64,000 nt of DNA, from the NCBI RefSeq assembly GCF_900176415.1, contig NZ_FWXO01000002.1, forward strand, positions 516,657 to 580,656, read 5' to 3'. Every line of letters starts with the position of its first letter. The first letter of the stretch is position 1. A program made the position numbers and the translations under genes. The stretch comes from Cellulophaga tyrosinoxydans (GTDB lineage Bacteria > Bacteroidota > Bacteroidia > Flavobacteriales > Flavobacteriaceae). Below, piece after piece: positions 26,961 to 36,369 of this stretch. Under the pieces are notes generated by a model. It did not search any database and was not told where the DNA came from. It saw only the letters and a list, made by a program, of their open reading frames with translations.

Positions 26961-27860
26961 ATGGACACACTTAATGGTTTTTTAAATAATCCAGCCGTAA
27001 TTAAATTTGGCACTTTACTCTTATGGATTATTCTTATAGTTTTTGCAATTAGTTTTCTAAGAAAAATACTTAAAAAAAGAATTGCAGATGTAGCTATTAG
27101 ATACAAAGCTCAAAAAGGGATAGAAATTATTGGCTATGTATTAATTGTAATTCTTATACTTCTTTTTTTTACGGTAAAAAACTTAGAAGATTACACCGTA
27201 ATCATTGGTTTATTTACAGCCGGAATAACGTTTACCCTGCAAGAACTAATTTTAAGTATTGCTGGATCTTTTTATATATTTTTTGTACGTGTTTATATGC
27301 CTGGCGACCGGATTGAAATTAATGGAATTAAAGGTGATGTTATAGATATTGATAGTATTTATACAACTCTTATGGAAATGGGTGAATGGGTAAGTAGTGA
27401 TAATTACTCTGGTAGAATTGTGAAAATTAGTAATGCATTTGTGTTCAAAGGACCCATCAAAAATTACTCTATGGATTTTCCTTTTGTTTGGGATGAATTA
27501 AATGTATTAATCACTTATGAATCAGATAGAGAACTAGCTAAAAAAGTTATTCTGGATCAAGCCAGCAATTACTTAGCGGAATATACCCAGAATTCCATTA
27601 AAAAATGGCAAGAAATGGTTGAGCGGTACTATATAGAAGATTCTAAATTAGATCCGACCTTAGCAATTACTTTAACTGATAATTGGGTTGCAATTAACCT
27701 TCGTTACATTACAGATTATAAACGTAGACGAGCCACTAAGCACGAATTATTTGAACGTATACAAGAAGCAATTAAAAACACCAATGGCAAAGTAAATTTT
27801 GCTTCAACTACTTTACAATTGCTTAAAATACCTGAAATGGATGTGAATTTAAATACGTAG
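26961..27860 (+). CDS. MscS-family small-conductance mechanosensitive channel
   Basis: 299 residues. Three transmembrane helices (about 15-35, 55-75, 80-105), the last running into the MscS beta domain with the signature YMPGDRIEINGIKGDVIDI (about 113-131), then the C-terminal alpha/beta domain with RYITDYKRRR. It should release solutes on hypo-osmotic shock. Located in the inner membrane. The extended middle loop (about 185-240) is typical of the YbdG-like long-domain subtype. Second gene of the usp5 operon. Confidence 0.9.
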   Translation: MDTLNGFLNNPAVIKFGTLLLWIILIVFAISFLRKILKKRIADVAIRYKAQKGIEIIGYVLIVILILLFFTVKNLEDYTVIIGLFTAGITFTLQELILSIAGSFYIFFVRVYMPGDRIEINGIKGDVIDIDSIYTTLMEMGEWVSSDNYSGRIVKISNAFVFKGPIKNYSMDFPFVWDELNVLITYESDRELAKKVILDQASNYLAEYTQNSIKKWQEMVERYYIEDSKLDPTLAITLTDNWVAINLRYITDYKRRRATKHELFERIQEAIKNTNGKVNFASTTLQLLKIPEMDVNLNT

Positions 27861-27864
27861 TTTG

Positions 27865-28704
27865 ATGCAAGAAAAAGGAATTGAAATAATAAAATCCTCT
27901 GGTGAGAAAATGCTTTTCTCTTTGGATAAATTACGCAAGTCATTAAAACATAGTGGTGCTGATCATAATCTAGTGGAGCAAATAGTAAGTAAAGTAAAAG
28001 AAGAACTTTATGAAGGCATTACTACCAATGAAATTTACAATCGTGCTTATGCCATTTTAAAAAAGAATAAATCGGTTTTTGCATCAAAATACAAACTTAA
28101 AAAAGCCATATACGAATTAGGACCAACAGGTTTTCCTTTTGAACGTTTTGTGGCGGCAATTTTATCTAATTCTGGATACAACACCTCAGTTAATCAACAT
28201 TTAAATGGTAATTGCGTAAATCATGAAATTGATGTAATTGCTGAAAAGAATAATACAACTACAATTATTGAATGTAAATTTCATTCTGAAGAAGGTAGAA
28301 ATTGTAATGTAAAAATACCGCTTTACATTCATTCTCGGTATAATGATGTAAAAGCACATTGGGAAACACTTAAAAATAAAAACGCCTTAGATGCTGGCTG
28401 GGTAGTAACAAATACTCGTTTTACTGCAGATGCTCTTGCGTACGGTAAATGTGTAGGATTGTATTTATTAAGTTGGGATTTTCCAAAAAATGAAGGACTT
28501 AAAGATAGAATTGATAGGTTAAGCCTCTACCCCATTACAGTTTCAACGCTTTTAACCAATAGAGAAAAACAGTTTATATTAAGTAGAGATATTGTTTTGT
28601 GTAGGCAATTATGGAAAAATAAATTTTTACTAGATCATTTGGGTATTTCTAATCTTAGAAAAAAAAGAATACTCGATGAATTAAATCAACTTTGTAATTC
28701 TTAA
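27865..28704 (+). CDS. ATP-cone plus Mrr-type PD-(D/E)xK nuclease-like protein
   Basis: 279 residues from the ATG at 27865, 4 bp after mscS. The N-terminal about 90 residues resemble an ATP-cone, the nucleotide-sensing domain of ribonucleotide reductases (EIIKSSGEKMLFSLDKLRKSL, GITTNEIY). Residues about 95-210 form a restriction-endonuclease-like fold with Glu121/Asp123 in HEIDVIAE and Glu136-x-Lys138 in IIECKF, an apparently complete PD-(D/E)xK site. The C-terminus has a small helical segment (LGISNLRKKRILDEL). No methyltransferase lies nearby, so classical restriction-modification is unlikely. A nucleotide-gated DNA or RNA nuclease acting in stress is a hypothesis. Co-transcribed with the beta-CASP gene. 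Confidence 0.82.
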   Translation: MQEKGIEIIKSSGEKMLFSLDKLRKSLKHSGADHNLVEQIVSKVKEELYEGITTNEIYNRAYAILKKNKSVFASKYKLKKAIYELGPTGFPFERFVAAILSNSGYNTSVNQHLNGNCVNHEIDVIAEKNNTTTIIECKFHSEEGRNCNVKIPLYIHSRYNDVKAHWETLKNKNALDAGWVVTNTRFTADALAYGKCVGLYLLSWDFPKNEGLKDRIDRLSLYPITVSTLLTNREKQFILSRDIVLCRQLWKNKFLLDHLGISNLRKKRILDELNQLCNS

Positions 28705-28708
28705 AACT

Positions 28709-30079
28709 ATGAACACTTGTAAAATTCATTTTCTAGGCGCTTCTGGCACAGTAACAGGCTCTAAGTTTTATATTGAAACTCCAGAATTAAATATTATGGT
28801 AGATTGTGGTGTTTTTCAAGGCCTAAAAGAACTTCGAGAAATTAATTGGTTGCCATTACCTATAGATGCCTCAAAAATAGATGTTGTTCTCTTAACACAT
28901 GGGCATTTAGATCATACCGGATATTTACCAAGATTAGTTAAAGAAGGTTTTCATGGCCCTATATTAGGTACAGAACCTACATTAGAAATTGCACAGATTA
29001 TCTTATTAGATAGTGCTAAAATACACGAAGAAGAAGCAGAAAAAGCTAATAAAGAAGGATATTCCAAACATAAGCCAGCACTCCCTTTTTATACCATTAA
29101 GGATGCGGAAAAAACAATTTCCAAATTTGAGGCACGTGCTAAAAATAAATGGATCGAACTTTCGGAGCACATAAAATTTAAATATAGATATAACGGTCAT
29201 ATCATTGGAGCTACTTTTATTGAACTAGAAATTTTCGGCAAACTTTTTGTCTTTTCTGGAGATATTGGTAGAAAAATTGATCCACTATTAGCAGCTCCAG
29301 AAAAACCTGAATGGGCAGATTACCTATTTATAGAAAGTACCTATGGTAATAAACTGCACCCAGAGGAAGATGTTGAAGGACTTTTAATAGAACTTATCAA
29401 TAAAACAGTTCGTAATCGTGGTAATCTAGTTATTCCTTCTTTTGCGGTAGAAAGACTTCAATCTTTAATGTACACTTTGTGGCAATTGTATAAAAAGAAT
29501 AAAATTCCGAATATCCCTATTTATATAGATAGTCCCATGGGAAATAACGTGCTTTCGGTTTTCGAGAAACACACCAACTGGCATAAGCTTTCCGAAGCAG
29601 AATATAGAGCAATGAGTAATCATTTTAATATTATAACCTCATATGCAGATACTTGGAAAACTATTGACAACCCAAGACCAAAGGTTATTATAGCTGGTAG
29701 CGGAATGGTAACAGGTGGGCGTGTTTTAACCTATTTAAAAAAATTAATTGCCTTACCAACAACATCCATCTTAATAGTTGGTTATCAAGCGGAAGGTACT
29801 AGAGGTCGCCAATTATTAGAAGGTGCACATGAACTAAAACTTTATGGCAAATACTATCCAATTGCTGCGAAGGTTTACCATTTAGAAAGTTTGTCTGCAC
29901 ATGCCGATCAAGGAGAATTAATAGATTGGTTAAGTGCACTTAAAAATTTACCTGAAAAAGTTTTTCTTATTCATGGCGAACCTAATGCCTTAGACATTTT
30001 TAAGGTAAAACTAAGAGATGTGTATGGCTGGAATGCCGAAATTCCGCAATACGAACAGGTGTATGAATTTGTATTGTAA
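28709..30079 (+). CDS. Beta-CASP metallo-beta-lactamase-fold RNA-processing-type hydrolase
   Basis: 456 residues. Metallo-beta-lactamase core with HGHLDHTG (the HxHxDH zinc motif, about 65-72), the beta-CASP cap (about 215-340, SFAVERLQ) and the C-terminal zinc-metallo RNA-specificity segment (SAHADQGELIDWL about 397-409, LIHGEP). The layout matches the archaeal CPSF-like / bacterial YSH1-like branch, acting as RNA endo- or exonucleases. It starts 4 bp after the nuclease-like gene and ends the usp5 operon, followed by a hairpin terminator. Together they suggest nucleic-acid turnover as a regulon output. Confidence 0.9.
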   Translation: MNTCKIHFLGASGTVTGSKFYIETPELNIMVDCGVFQGLKELREINWLPLPIDASKIDVVLLTHGHLDHTGYLPRLVKEGFHGPILGTEPTLEIAQIILLDSAKIHEEEAEKANKEGYSKHKPALPFYTIKDAEKTISKFEARAKNKWIELSEHIKFKYRYNGHIIGATFIELEIFGKLFVFSGDIGRKIDPLLAAPEKPEWADYLFIESTYGNKLHPEEDVEGLLIELINKTVRNRGNLVIPSFAVERLQSLMYTLWQLYKKNKIPNIPIYIDSPMGNNVLSVFEKHTNWHKLSEAEYRAMSNHFNIITSYADTWKTIDNPRPKVIIAGSGMVTGGRVLTYLKKLIALPTTSILIVGYQAEGTRGRQLLEGAHELKLYGKYYPIAAKVYHLESLSAHADQGELIDWLSALKNLPEKVFLIHGEPNALDIFKVKLRDVYGWNAEIPQYEQVYEFVL

Positions 30080-30141
30080 ATCCATTTACAGCAAAACCAT
30101 TTAATTTTCTATTCTGTATAAGGTACAATAGCTTTATAGAT

Positions 30142-30178
30142 TACCCATAAATTAATCATTATTTTATGGGTAGGTTTT
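30142..30178 (+). terminator. Terminator after the usp5 operon
   Basis: TACCCATAAA (30142-30151) pairs with TTTATGGGTA (30163-30172), a 10-bp stem with an 11-nt loop, followed by a T-rich stretch (ggttttaa). Position directly after the beta-CASP gene fits rho-independent termination. Confidence 0.65.
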
Positions 30179-30187
30179 AATTGCTTT

Positions 30188-30236
30188 TGATTAGATTTAA
30201 TCAGAATTAATTAATCTCAAGAATTTCTTACTTTAG
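30188..30236 (+). promoter_or_regulatory. Possible operator and -7 element for the sugar transporter
   Basis: An inverted repeat, TGATTA-N4-TAATCA (30188-30203), lies upstream of TACTTTAG (30229-30236, one mismatch to TAnnTTTG). The half-site spacing differs from the FNR-type sites, so a separate regulator is implied if the repeat is real. Confidence 0.35.
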
Positions 30237-30269
30237 AAAAGCAAATAAAACCAACACAACCAATAAGAT

Positions 30270-31598
30270 ATGTCTGCAGTAACCGAACCAAAGAAAAATA
30301 ACACGCTTATTCCTATTTTAATTATTGCCGGTCTCTTCTTTATTTTCGGATTTGTTACTTGGATTAATGGTGCTTTAATTCCGTTTATGAAAACCATAAA
30401 TGAATTAACATCTGCCCAATCGCTTTTAGTTGCTTCTGCATCATATATTTCATTTGTTGTAATGGCACTACCTTCATCATACATACTCAAAAAAGTAGGC
30501 TACAAAAAAGGCATGTCTTTAGGATTATTTTTGATGGGTATAGGCGCATTGGTTTTTATTCCTGCCGCTGAAGCAAGAACCTATTGGATGTTTTTGGCTG
30601 GTATATTTATTCAAGGTGCTGGAATGACCTTATTACAAACTGCATCTAATCCATACATTACCATTCTTGGTCCCATTGAAAGCGGGGCAAAACGCATTTC
30701 TATTATGGGAATTGCAAATAAAGTAGCTGGTGCTTTAGGGTCTTTAATTTTTGGCGCCCTATTATTATCAGGCATCGATGAAATTAATGAAAAACTAAAA
30801 TCAGTTTCCGATAGTGAAAAGATGCTACTATTAAACCAAATGGCCGACAGTGTTGTTACTCCTTATATTCTTATGGCGGTTGTATTATTCATTTTAGGCT
30901 TACTAATTTTAAAGGCACCACTACCAAAAGTGGAGCCTGAACCTATAGCGGAACATAAGGATGGAGAAACGGTTAAAACAAGTATTTTTCAATTTCCACA
31001 TTTATGGTTGGGTGTTTTAGCGTTATTCATGTATGTTGGTGTGGAAGTTATTGCTGGTGATACTATTATAGCCTACGGAATTTCTTTAGGAATTTCAGCT
31101 GAAGATGCTAAATTCTTCACCTCTATGACCTTAATGGCTATGGTGGGCACATATGCCTTAGGTGCAGTTTTAATTCCTAAATATCTGAGTCAAACATTAG
31201 CTTTAAAATTGAGTGCTGTTTTGGGGATAATTTTATCATTATGTGTGGTCTTTACAACTGGTTTTACCTCAGTACTTTTTGTGGCCAGTTTAGGTATTGC
31301 TAATGCACTTGTTTGGCCTGCTATTTGGCCTTTAACTTTAAAAGGATTAGGTAAGTTTACCGAAACAGCCTCTGCCCTACTAATCATGGCAATTGCAGGA
31401 GGAGCAGTATTACCGCCATTATATGGTAAATTAGTGGATAGTAATAAGGCCACTTATATTGCCGAAGGTATGGATGAAGCTATGGCAATTGCAACGGCAT
31501 CAACAAAAGGATATTGGATTTTAATACCTTGCTATATTATCATTTTATACTATGCGGTTTCTGGACATAAATTAGGACTAAAAAATAGCGGTAAATAA
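30270..31598 (+). CDS. FucP/GluP-type sugar:H+ symporter (MFS)
   Basis: 442 residues with about 12 hydrophobic helices. The opening FFIFGFVTWINGALIPF motif and QGAGMTLLQTASNPYI (about 112-127) are diagnostic of the fucose/glucose-galactose MFS subfamily common in Bacteroidota. It carries a hexose (glucose, galactose or fucose) with protons across the inner membrane. Monocistronic, between two terminator-like or noncoding regions. Which sugar is used cannot be told from sequence. Confidence 0.88.
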   Translation: MSAVTEPKKNNTLIPILIIAGLFFIFGFVTWINGALIPFMKTINELTSAQSLLVASASYISFVVMALPSSYILKKVGYKKGMSLGLFLMGIGALVFIPAAEARTYWMFLAGIFIQGAGMTLLQTASNPYITILGPIESGAKRISIMGIANKVAGALGSLIFGALLLSGIDEINEKLKSVSDSEKMLLLNQMADSVVTPYILMAVVLFILGLLILKAPLPKVEPEPIAEHKDGETVKTSIFQFPHLWLGVLALFMYVGVEVIAGDTIIAYGISLGISAEDAKFFTSMTLMAMVGTYALGAVLIPKYLSQTLALKLSAVLGIILSLCVVFTTGFTSVLFVASLGIANALVWPAIWPLTLKGLGKFTETASALLIMAIAGGAVLPPLYGKLVDSNKATYIAEGMDEAMAIATASTKGYWILIPCYIIILYYAVSGHKLGLKNSGK

Positions 31599-31908
31599 AC
31601 TATTAGTAACCAAAATTTATCCCCTTAAACTAGATTAATCAAGCATTTTAAATTTAGGATAAAATATATTAGTTAAATATTAATTTCACAAAAATGTTGA
31701 GATATAAACTCAATAGTGTGGGTGTTACATACCTATAACAATATACCTATGTATTACTATTAATTCTTACCACTTTTACTATAACCTTTAACATCTTTTT
31801 CATATTACGATATTTAAAAATATCATGAATTTTAAGTATTTCTTTAAAAAAACAACTATCTTAAAATGCAATATGATTAGCCCTAATACCCAATTGAATT
31901 AACCATTT
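31599..31908 (+). other. Noncoding region, 310 bp
   Basis: A+T-rich with no coding frame. It contains a short hairpin TTGAG-N7-CTCAA near 31696-31715 and a palindrome GATATTTAAAAATATC (31809-31824), 85 bp before the ATPase gene. The palindrome does not match the FNR-type consensus and no -7 element lies at the 33-bp spacing. A promoter for 31909 presumably lies here but I cannot place it. Confidence 0.6.
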
Positions 31909-34275
31909 ATGATAAGTACTGAAACTAAACCTATTGAACCTACAATGAAATCGGATTTACAATGGCTAACTACGCATTTAAATTCTTATAAAGATCAGTT
32001 AACTCAAGGAGCTAAAATCGAAGCTCTAAAAGATTTAATACTTGTAGATTTTTCAAATATTTGTCACCAATATAATAGTCATGCCGCAGCAATTGAGTCT
32101 AATGAAGCATCTGAAATTGAAATAGACCAGTATCTTTTACAATATGTACTTCCAGAATCATTTAAAGACCTTATTATTATTCATCGTGATGTATTGTTAC
32201 AACTGCAAATTGGACATCATAAAACAATAGAAAATATTGCTTCAATCGCGGCTTTACAAAATTTAATTGAAGAATCAATTACGTTGTTAGTAAACGCAAT
32301 TAATTATGTTACTTCAACTATAGAAAAAGAAGTAAAAAGTACATATAAAACTAATGCTAAGAAGATTATTGACTCTAAAACACGCCATCATTTATCTCCA
32401 TGGAAGGTATATCAAGAACAATTTAATATACTATTATCGCAGTTTTCACAGATTACCAACACCAATAAGAAAACCATTAATAACATTGAAATATTTAATG
32501 AAATTAGAAATGACACCAATAGTATTATTGAAAAAATTGGTTTAGAATCGCAAGTGTTGCTAGAGATTTCAACCAATGCAATTGCTGTTATTAAAGGGAA
32601 TGAAAATAGTAAAGAAATATTATCCTGGATAGAAAAAAGCTTGACACAAATTAGTGCAAATGATGCCAAAACGAACGTAGAATTCACCTCAGCGATAGAA
32701 TCAAAAATTAATAATTTGGAATCTTACGCTATTCCGATTGGAACCAACGAAGGGTACTTATTAGAAAAGAAAATAGATTTTAATAAAAGCGTAAAAAAGT
32801 GGATGGATTATAATCTACTTCCGCTACTTTCTGATGTTTGGGAACAAAATAATAGTATTAATAATTTTATAAAACACTCGTTATTAAATTTAAAATCTAG
32901 CCTTAATCTAGGCAAAGAAAATAATAATTTAATACATCTTGATACGCAATTAGAAGCCTATAAAAACACCAAAAACACATTACAAGAAAATATAGAGCGC
33001 CAAAATTCTATTGTTGCACAAATAAAATCATTATTAGTTAAAGAGTTTTTGGTGTGTAATAGTTATAATTCTAATGAGTTTCTAGATGTTTCTATACAAA
33101 ATTCCTTAAACCAGTATACTGTAGAAACGGGCAATATACTTGTAACTATTCAAAAAGGTTTTAAAAACTTAATTGCAAAGTTTAACCAGAGTTATGACAA
33201 AGTGGTTTTAGATAATCCACAAGCTAATTTAGAAAAGGCAGCTAATTGTATTGCTCAAAGAATGTTTAAAGAAGCTAATGCACATTACGATACGCTTTTT
33301 TTAAACAAAAAATTTATTGGCGATTTATTTCTTGTTACTAGAACTCAGCAAGAAAATAAATTAAAAGATACTGTAGCCCAATGGAATGATGGTTTTAACA
33401 AATCTATTCTGGTATTGGGTAATAACCTTTCTGGTAAATCTACATTTTTAGAAAACACTTCAGATATTTTTACAGATCAAAAAATACTAAAATTAAGTCC
33501 TAATGACAGCATTACCATTGAGGGTAGAAAATTTAAAACTTCAAATGATTTAAAAGATGCCTTAAATGCCGTAAAAAACAATTCGTTTTCGCAAAAAAGA
33601 ATTCTGGTAATAGACGATTTAGAATTATGGCGCGATGATAAGTTTAGTTTGCTTAATAACACACGAGCTCTAATAAATTTTATTGAGTCAGAGTCTGATA
33701 ATGTGCTAGTTATCGTTTCCACAAATTCATCAATGTGTGCCCATTTAAATAAACGATCCAATTTTTCCAATGCATTTAGTACACATATAGACCTCAATAA
33801 AAGTACATTAGAAGAAATTTGCAAAGCAGTTTTAGTGCGTCATAGTGCCACACATAGAACTTTGATAAATAGCAATAATGAACCTTTGTCCGATACACAA
33901 ATTGTTGCCCATGTAACTAAGTTATGCAAAAAATACAATAATAATCTTGGCGAAGTTTTACAGTCATGGACCTATGGAACAACAGTTACTGAAAATGGAT
34001 CCATACAATACCAGGAAAATGCAACAAGTTTCCCGGATTTTTTCACTAGAGAAGAAATTATCGTATTAAAATATACTTTGCTCTATAACTATAGCAATGA
34101 AAAAATGTTTAAGTCTTTTATTGGAGCTAATTATGAAACTAATTTTAAGTCGGGTTTAAAACGTTTACTAAATAATAAAGTGCTTATTAGAGATGATAAT
34201 GGATTTTTAAAAATTAATCCTGTTATTAATTATGACATATACCAAATACTAAAATATAGAGACATCATAGACTAA
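31909..34275 (+). CDS. Large P-loop ATPase with helical N-terminal domain, function unknown
   Basis: 788 residues. The first about 480 are helical and coiled-coil-rich with no recognised domain. Then a P-loop NTPase: Walker A GNNLSGKST (504-512), Walker B ILVIDDLE (565-572), sensor-like VIVSTNSS (about 602-609). A C-terminal winged-helix-like segment (about 710-788) follows, beginning TREEIIVLKYTLL. No signal peptide or membrane helix. The domain order resembles STAND/AAA-type regulatory ATPases but I cannot name a family. Its stop is immediately followed by the ATG of the membrane gene at 34276, so the three genes to 36251 form a tight cassette. Confidence 0.82.
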   Translation: MISTETKPIEPTMKSDLQWLTTHLNSYKDQLTQGAKIEALKDLILVDFSNICHQYNSHAAAIESNEASEIEIDQYLLQYVLPESFKDLIIIHRDVLLQLQIGHHKTIENIASIAALQNLIEESITLLVNAINYVTSTIEKEVKSTYKTNAKKIIDSKTRHHLSPWKVYQEQFNILLSQFSQITNTNKKTINNIEIFNEIRNDTNSIIEKIGLESQVLLEISTNAIAVIKGNENSKEILSWIEKSLTQISANDAKTNVEFTSAIESKINNLESYAIPIGTNEGYLLEKKIDFNKSVKKWMDYNLLPLLSDVWEQNNSINNFIKHSLLNLKSSLNLGKENNNLIHLDTQLEAYKNTKNTLQENIERQNSIVAQIKSLLVKEFLVCNSYNSNEFLDVSIQNSLNQYTVETGNILVTIQKGFKNLIAKFNQSYDKVVLDNPQANLEKAANCIAQRMFKEANAHYDTLFLNKKFIGDLFLVTRTQQENKLKDTVAQWNDGFNKSILVLGNNLSGKSTFLENTSDIFTDQKILKLSPNDSITIEGRKFKTSNDLKDALNAVKNNSFSQKRILVIDDLELWRDDKFSLLNNTRALINFIESESDNVLVIVSTNSSMCAHLNKRSNFSNAFSTHIDLNKSTLEEICKAVLVRHSATHRTLINSNNEPLSDTQIVAHVTKLCKKYNNNLGEVLQSWTYGTTVTENGSIQYQENATSFPDFFTREEIIVLKYTLLYNYSNEKMFKSFIGANYETNFKSGLKRLLNNKVLIRDDNGFLKINPVINYDIYQILKYRDIID

Positions 34276-34992
34276 ATGGAAAACACACTTACATTAGATT
34301 CATGGTTAGGACTACGAAACTTAATAGTACTCTTATTTGCTGGATATTGGCTTATAAGACTACTAGAGTTTCTTTTAAAAAAGATAATCTTAACCAATAG
34401 AGGAAATAAAAAAATATTAAAAATTCTTAATAAAATTATTCTCTTATACCAACCTATTGGTTTACTCTTGGTGCTTTTAGGTTTTATATCAATAAATTAT
34501 GTGGTACATAGTATTTTTCTAGTCTTTATAGGCGCAATTAGCTATTATTATATTAAGAATTATGTGGGCGGTGTAATTTATAAAGTAAATTCTATTTTAG
34601 ATAAAGGAGTATCTGTAACAATAGCAGATATCACAGGAGATATAAAAAAGTTTTTACCCTTTGGTATTATTGTGAATACTGAAAAGGGCGATAATTTTAT
34701 AAGCTACTCTAAATTGGATAAAAGTGGGTATACCATAAATTCTAAAAACGATACTATACTTAGACAAACCTTATACTTGAAAACACCATATTCTAAACCA
34801 GAATTATTAGATATGTTTTTTGATAACCCAATTTTTAATTTTAAAGAAGCACCAATAGTTAGTGAAATTCCCGGATCAGAGAATTACAAATTACAATATA
34901 CCTTGGAGAAAGGTATCTCATCTGAAAATTTAATCTCCTTTTTAAAAGAACAAAATATAGAAACAAGTTTAATCAACAATACCACCGAATAA
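34276..34992 (+). CDS. Small MscS-like membrane protein
   Basis: 238 residues. Hydrophobic helices near 13-33, 50-72 and 76-95, followed by a beta-rich domain (about 95-150: YVGGVIYKVNSILDKGVSV, DITGDIKKFLPFGIIV) reminiscent of the MscS beta domain, then a soluble C-terminal domain. It lacks the clear MscS pore-helix Gly/Ala pattern, so it may be a channel, an MscS-derived scaffold, or unrelated. It starts at the base after the ATPase stop and its TAA overlaps the antiporter ATG (TAATG), implying strict co-expression. Confidence 0.7.
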   Translation: MENTLTLDSWLGLRNLIVLLFAGYWLIRLLEFLLKKIILTNRGNKKILKILNKIILLYQPIGLLLVLLGFISINYVVHSIFLVFIGAISYYYIKNYVGGVIYKVNSILDKGVSVTIADITGDIKKFLPFGIIVNTEKGDNFISYSKLDKSGYTINSKNDTILRQTLYLKTPYSKPELLDMFFDNPIFNFKEAPIVSEIPGSENYKLQYTLEKGISSENLISFLKEQNIETSLINNTTE

Positions 34993-36251
34993 TGGAAATT
35001 CTATCTTCATATAATCTTATCATTGAAGTTTCAATTATAATTATATTATCATTTTTATTTAATTCAATCTCCAAAAAAACAAATATTCCTGCTGTTTTAA
35101 TGCTTATTGTATTGGGAGTAGCCTTACAATTTGGACTAAAATACATCAACAGCGACGCAATAGACTTTTTTCCAATCTTAGAAATATTAGGTATTGTAGG
35201 TCTTATCATGATTGTGCTAGAGGCCGCATTAGAATTAGAGCTCAAGAGAGAAAAATTAATGCCTATATTAAAATCTTTTGTTGTAGCTCTTTTAGGGCTG
35301 TTTTTATCGGCTTGGGTTGCTGCTTTAATATTGTATCAATACATTCCTGACATGACTATGCATTCCGCTTGGTTATATGCCACTCCATTATCTATTTTAT
35401 CTAGTGCTATTATCATCCCTAGTGTAAATGACTTAAAATCGCATAAAAAAGAATTCCATATCTACGAAAGCACCTTTTCAGATATTATCGGTATTATGAT
35501 GTTTTACTTTTTAGCAGGCAAACTTAACCCCGCTGAAGATACTGGCTTTATAGGTTTTACAGGAAATTTACTGTTAACCATAGTAATATCACTAGTGGCT
35601 AGTTATGCCATCATTATAATTTTTCAAAAAATAAAAAGTCAGGTTAAGTTATTTTTATTAATCGCAGTACTCTTGCTTTTATATGCTGTTGGAAAGAAAA
35701 TGCACTTATCATCGTTAATTATCATCTTAATATTCGGATTGGTAATTGCCAACATGAAATTGTTCTTTAAAGGAAAACTATCTAAACTATTAGATTACCA
35801 AAAGGCACATCATATTTATCATGAACTGCATACCATAACGGCAGAAACTGCATTTGTAGTAAGAACATTCTTTTTTGTGATCTTTGGCTTAAGCATTGCT
35901 ATTACATCTATATTTAATTTAGATGTAGCTATTATAAGTTCATTAATAATACTATCAATTTATAGTATTAGAGCTGTCCTGATGTTGATTTTTGTTGGTA
36001 AAGATATGCTGCCACAATTATTTATAGCTCCAAGAGGACTTATTACGGTACTTTTATTCTATGCCATACCAGCAGAGGCTCAAATAGAAGGTTTTGATTC
36101 TGGGATTTTACTTTTTGTAATCATTGCCACGAGTTTGGTAATGACATTTGCCATGATTTATGATAAGAAAAGATCTAGTTCTGCTATAAATAAAGCAAAT
36201 CTTAAAAAGGTAGGCACCACAAAATGGACTGCGCCAACAATAAAAGAATAA
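34992..36251 (+). CDS. Cation:proton antiporter (CPA superfamily)
   Basis: 419 residues with about 11-12 hydrophobic helices. KTNIPAVLMLIVLGV at the start and the LEAALELELKREKL segment with conserved acidic residues are typical of CPA1/NhaP-type Na+/H+ exchangers; the broken-helix region appears near SILSSAIIIPSV, where CPA proteins usually have Asp-Asp or Asn-Asp, so the ion-binding pair is atypical. No C-terminal TrkA/RCK domain. Translationally coupled to the MscS-like gene. It presumably exchanges Na+ or K+ for H+ at the inner membrane, perhaps under control of the neighbouring ATPase. Confidence 0.83.
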   Translation: MEILSSYNLIIEVSIIIILSFLFNSISKKTNIPAVLMLIVLGVALQFGLKYINSDAIDFFPILEILGIVGLIMIVLEAALELELKREKLMPILKSFVVALLGLFLSAWVAALILYQYIPDMTMHSAWLYATPLSILSSAIIIPSVNDLKSHKKEFHIYESTFSDIIGIMMFYFLAGKLNPAEDTGFIGFTGNLLLTIVISLVASYAIIIIFQKIKSQVKLFLLIAVLLLLYAVGKKMHLSSLIIILIFGLVIANMKLFFKGKLSKLLDYQKAHHIYHELHTITAETAFVVRTFFFVIFGLSIAITSIFNLDVAIISSLIILSIYSIRAVLMLIFVGKDMLPQLFIAPRGLITVLLFYAIPAEAQIEGFDSGILLFVIIATSLVMTFAMIYDKKRSSSAINKANLKKVGTTKWTAPTIKE

Positions 36252-36252
36252 A

Positions 36253-36342
36253 GTTAAAATAGAAGCCTTTGCAACACTTTCTACTGCCATAGGAAGAGCT
36301 TCTAAATGGTCCGAACCGTTTACTGCTCAAATAGTTTACTAA
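36253..36342 (+). pseudogene. C-terminal gene fragment, unknown family
   Basis: Just after the antiporter, a frame reading KIEAFATLSTAIGRAS, then KWSEPFTAQIVY and TAA, has coding character but no start or upstream body. It looks like the 3' end of a deleted gene. Family not recognised. Confidence 0.45.
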
Positions 36343-36369
36343 TAAATTAAAAATAGCATAATAAAATAA

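Noticed and set aside
27865..28704. Restriction-modification system based on the Mrr-type nuclease
   Set aside because: No methyltransferase or specificity gene is nearby, and the ATP-cone and operon context point elsewhere.
31809..31824. Palindrome GATATTTAAAAATATC upstream of the P-loop ATPase as a ninth FNR-type site
   Set aside because: Half-site spacing and outer bases do not match TGAY-N4-RTCA, and no -7-like element lies 33 bp downstream.
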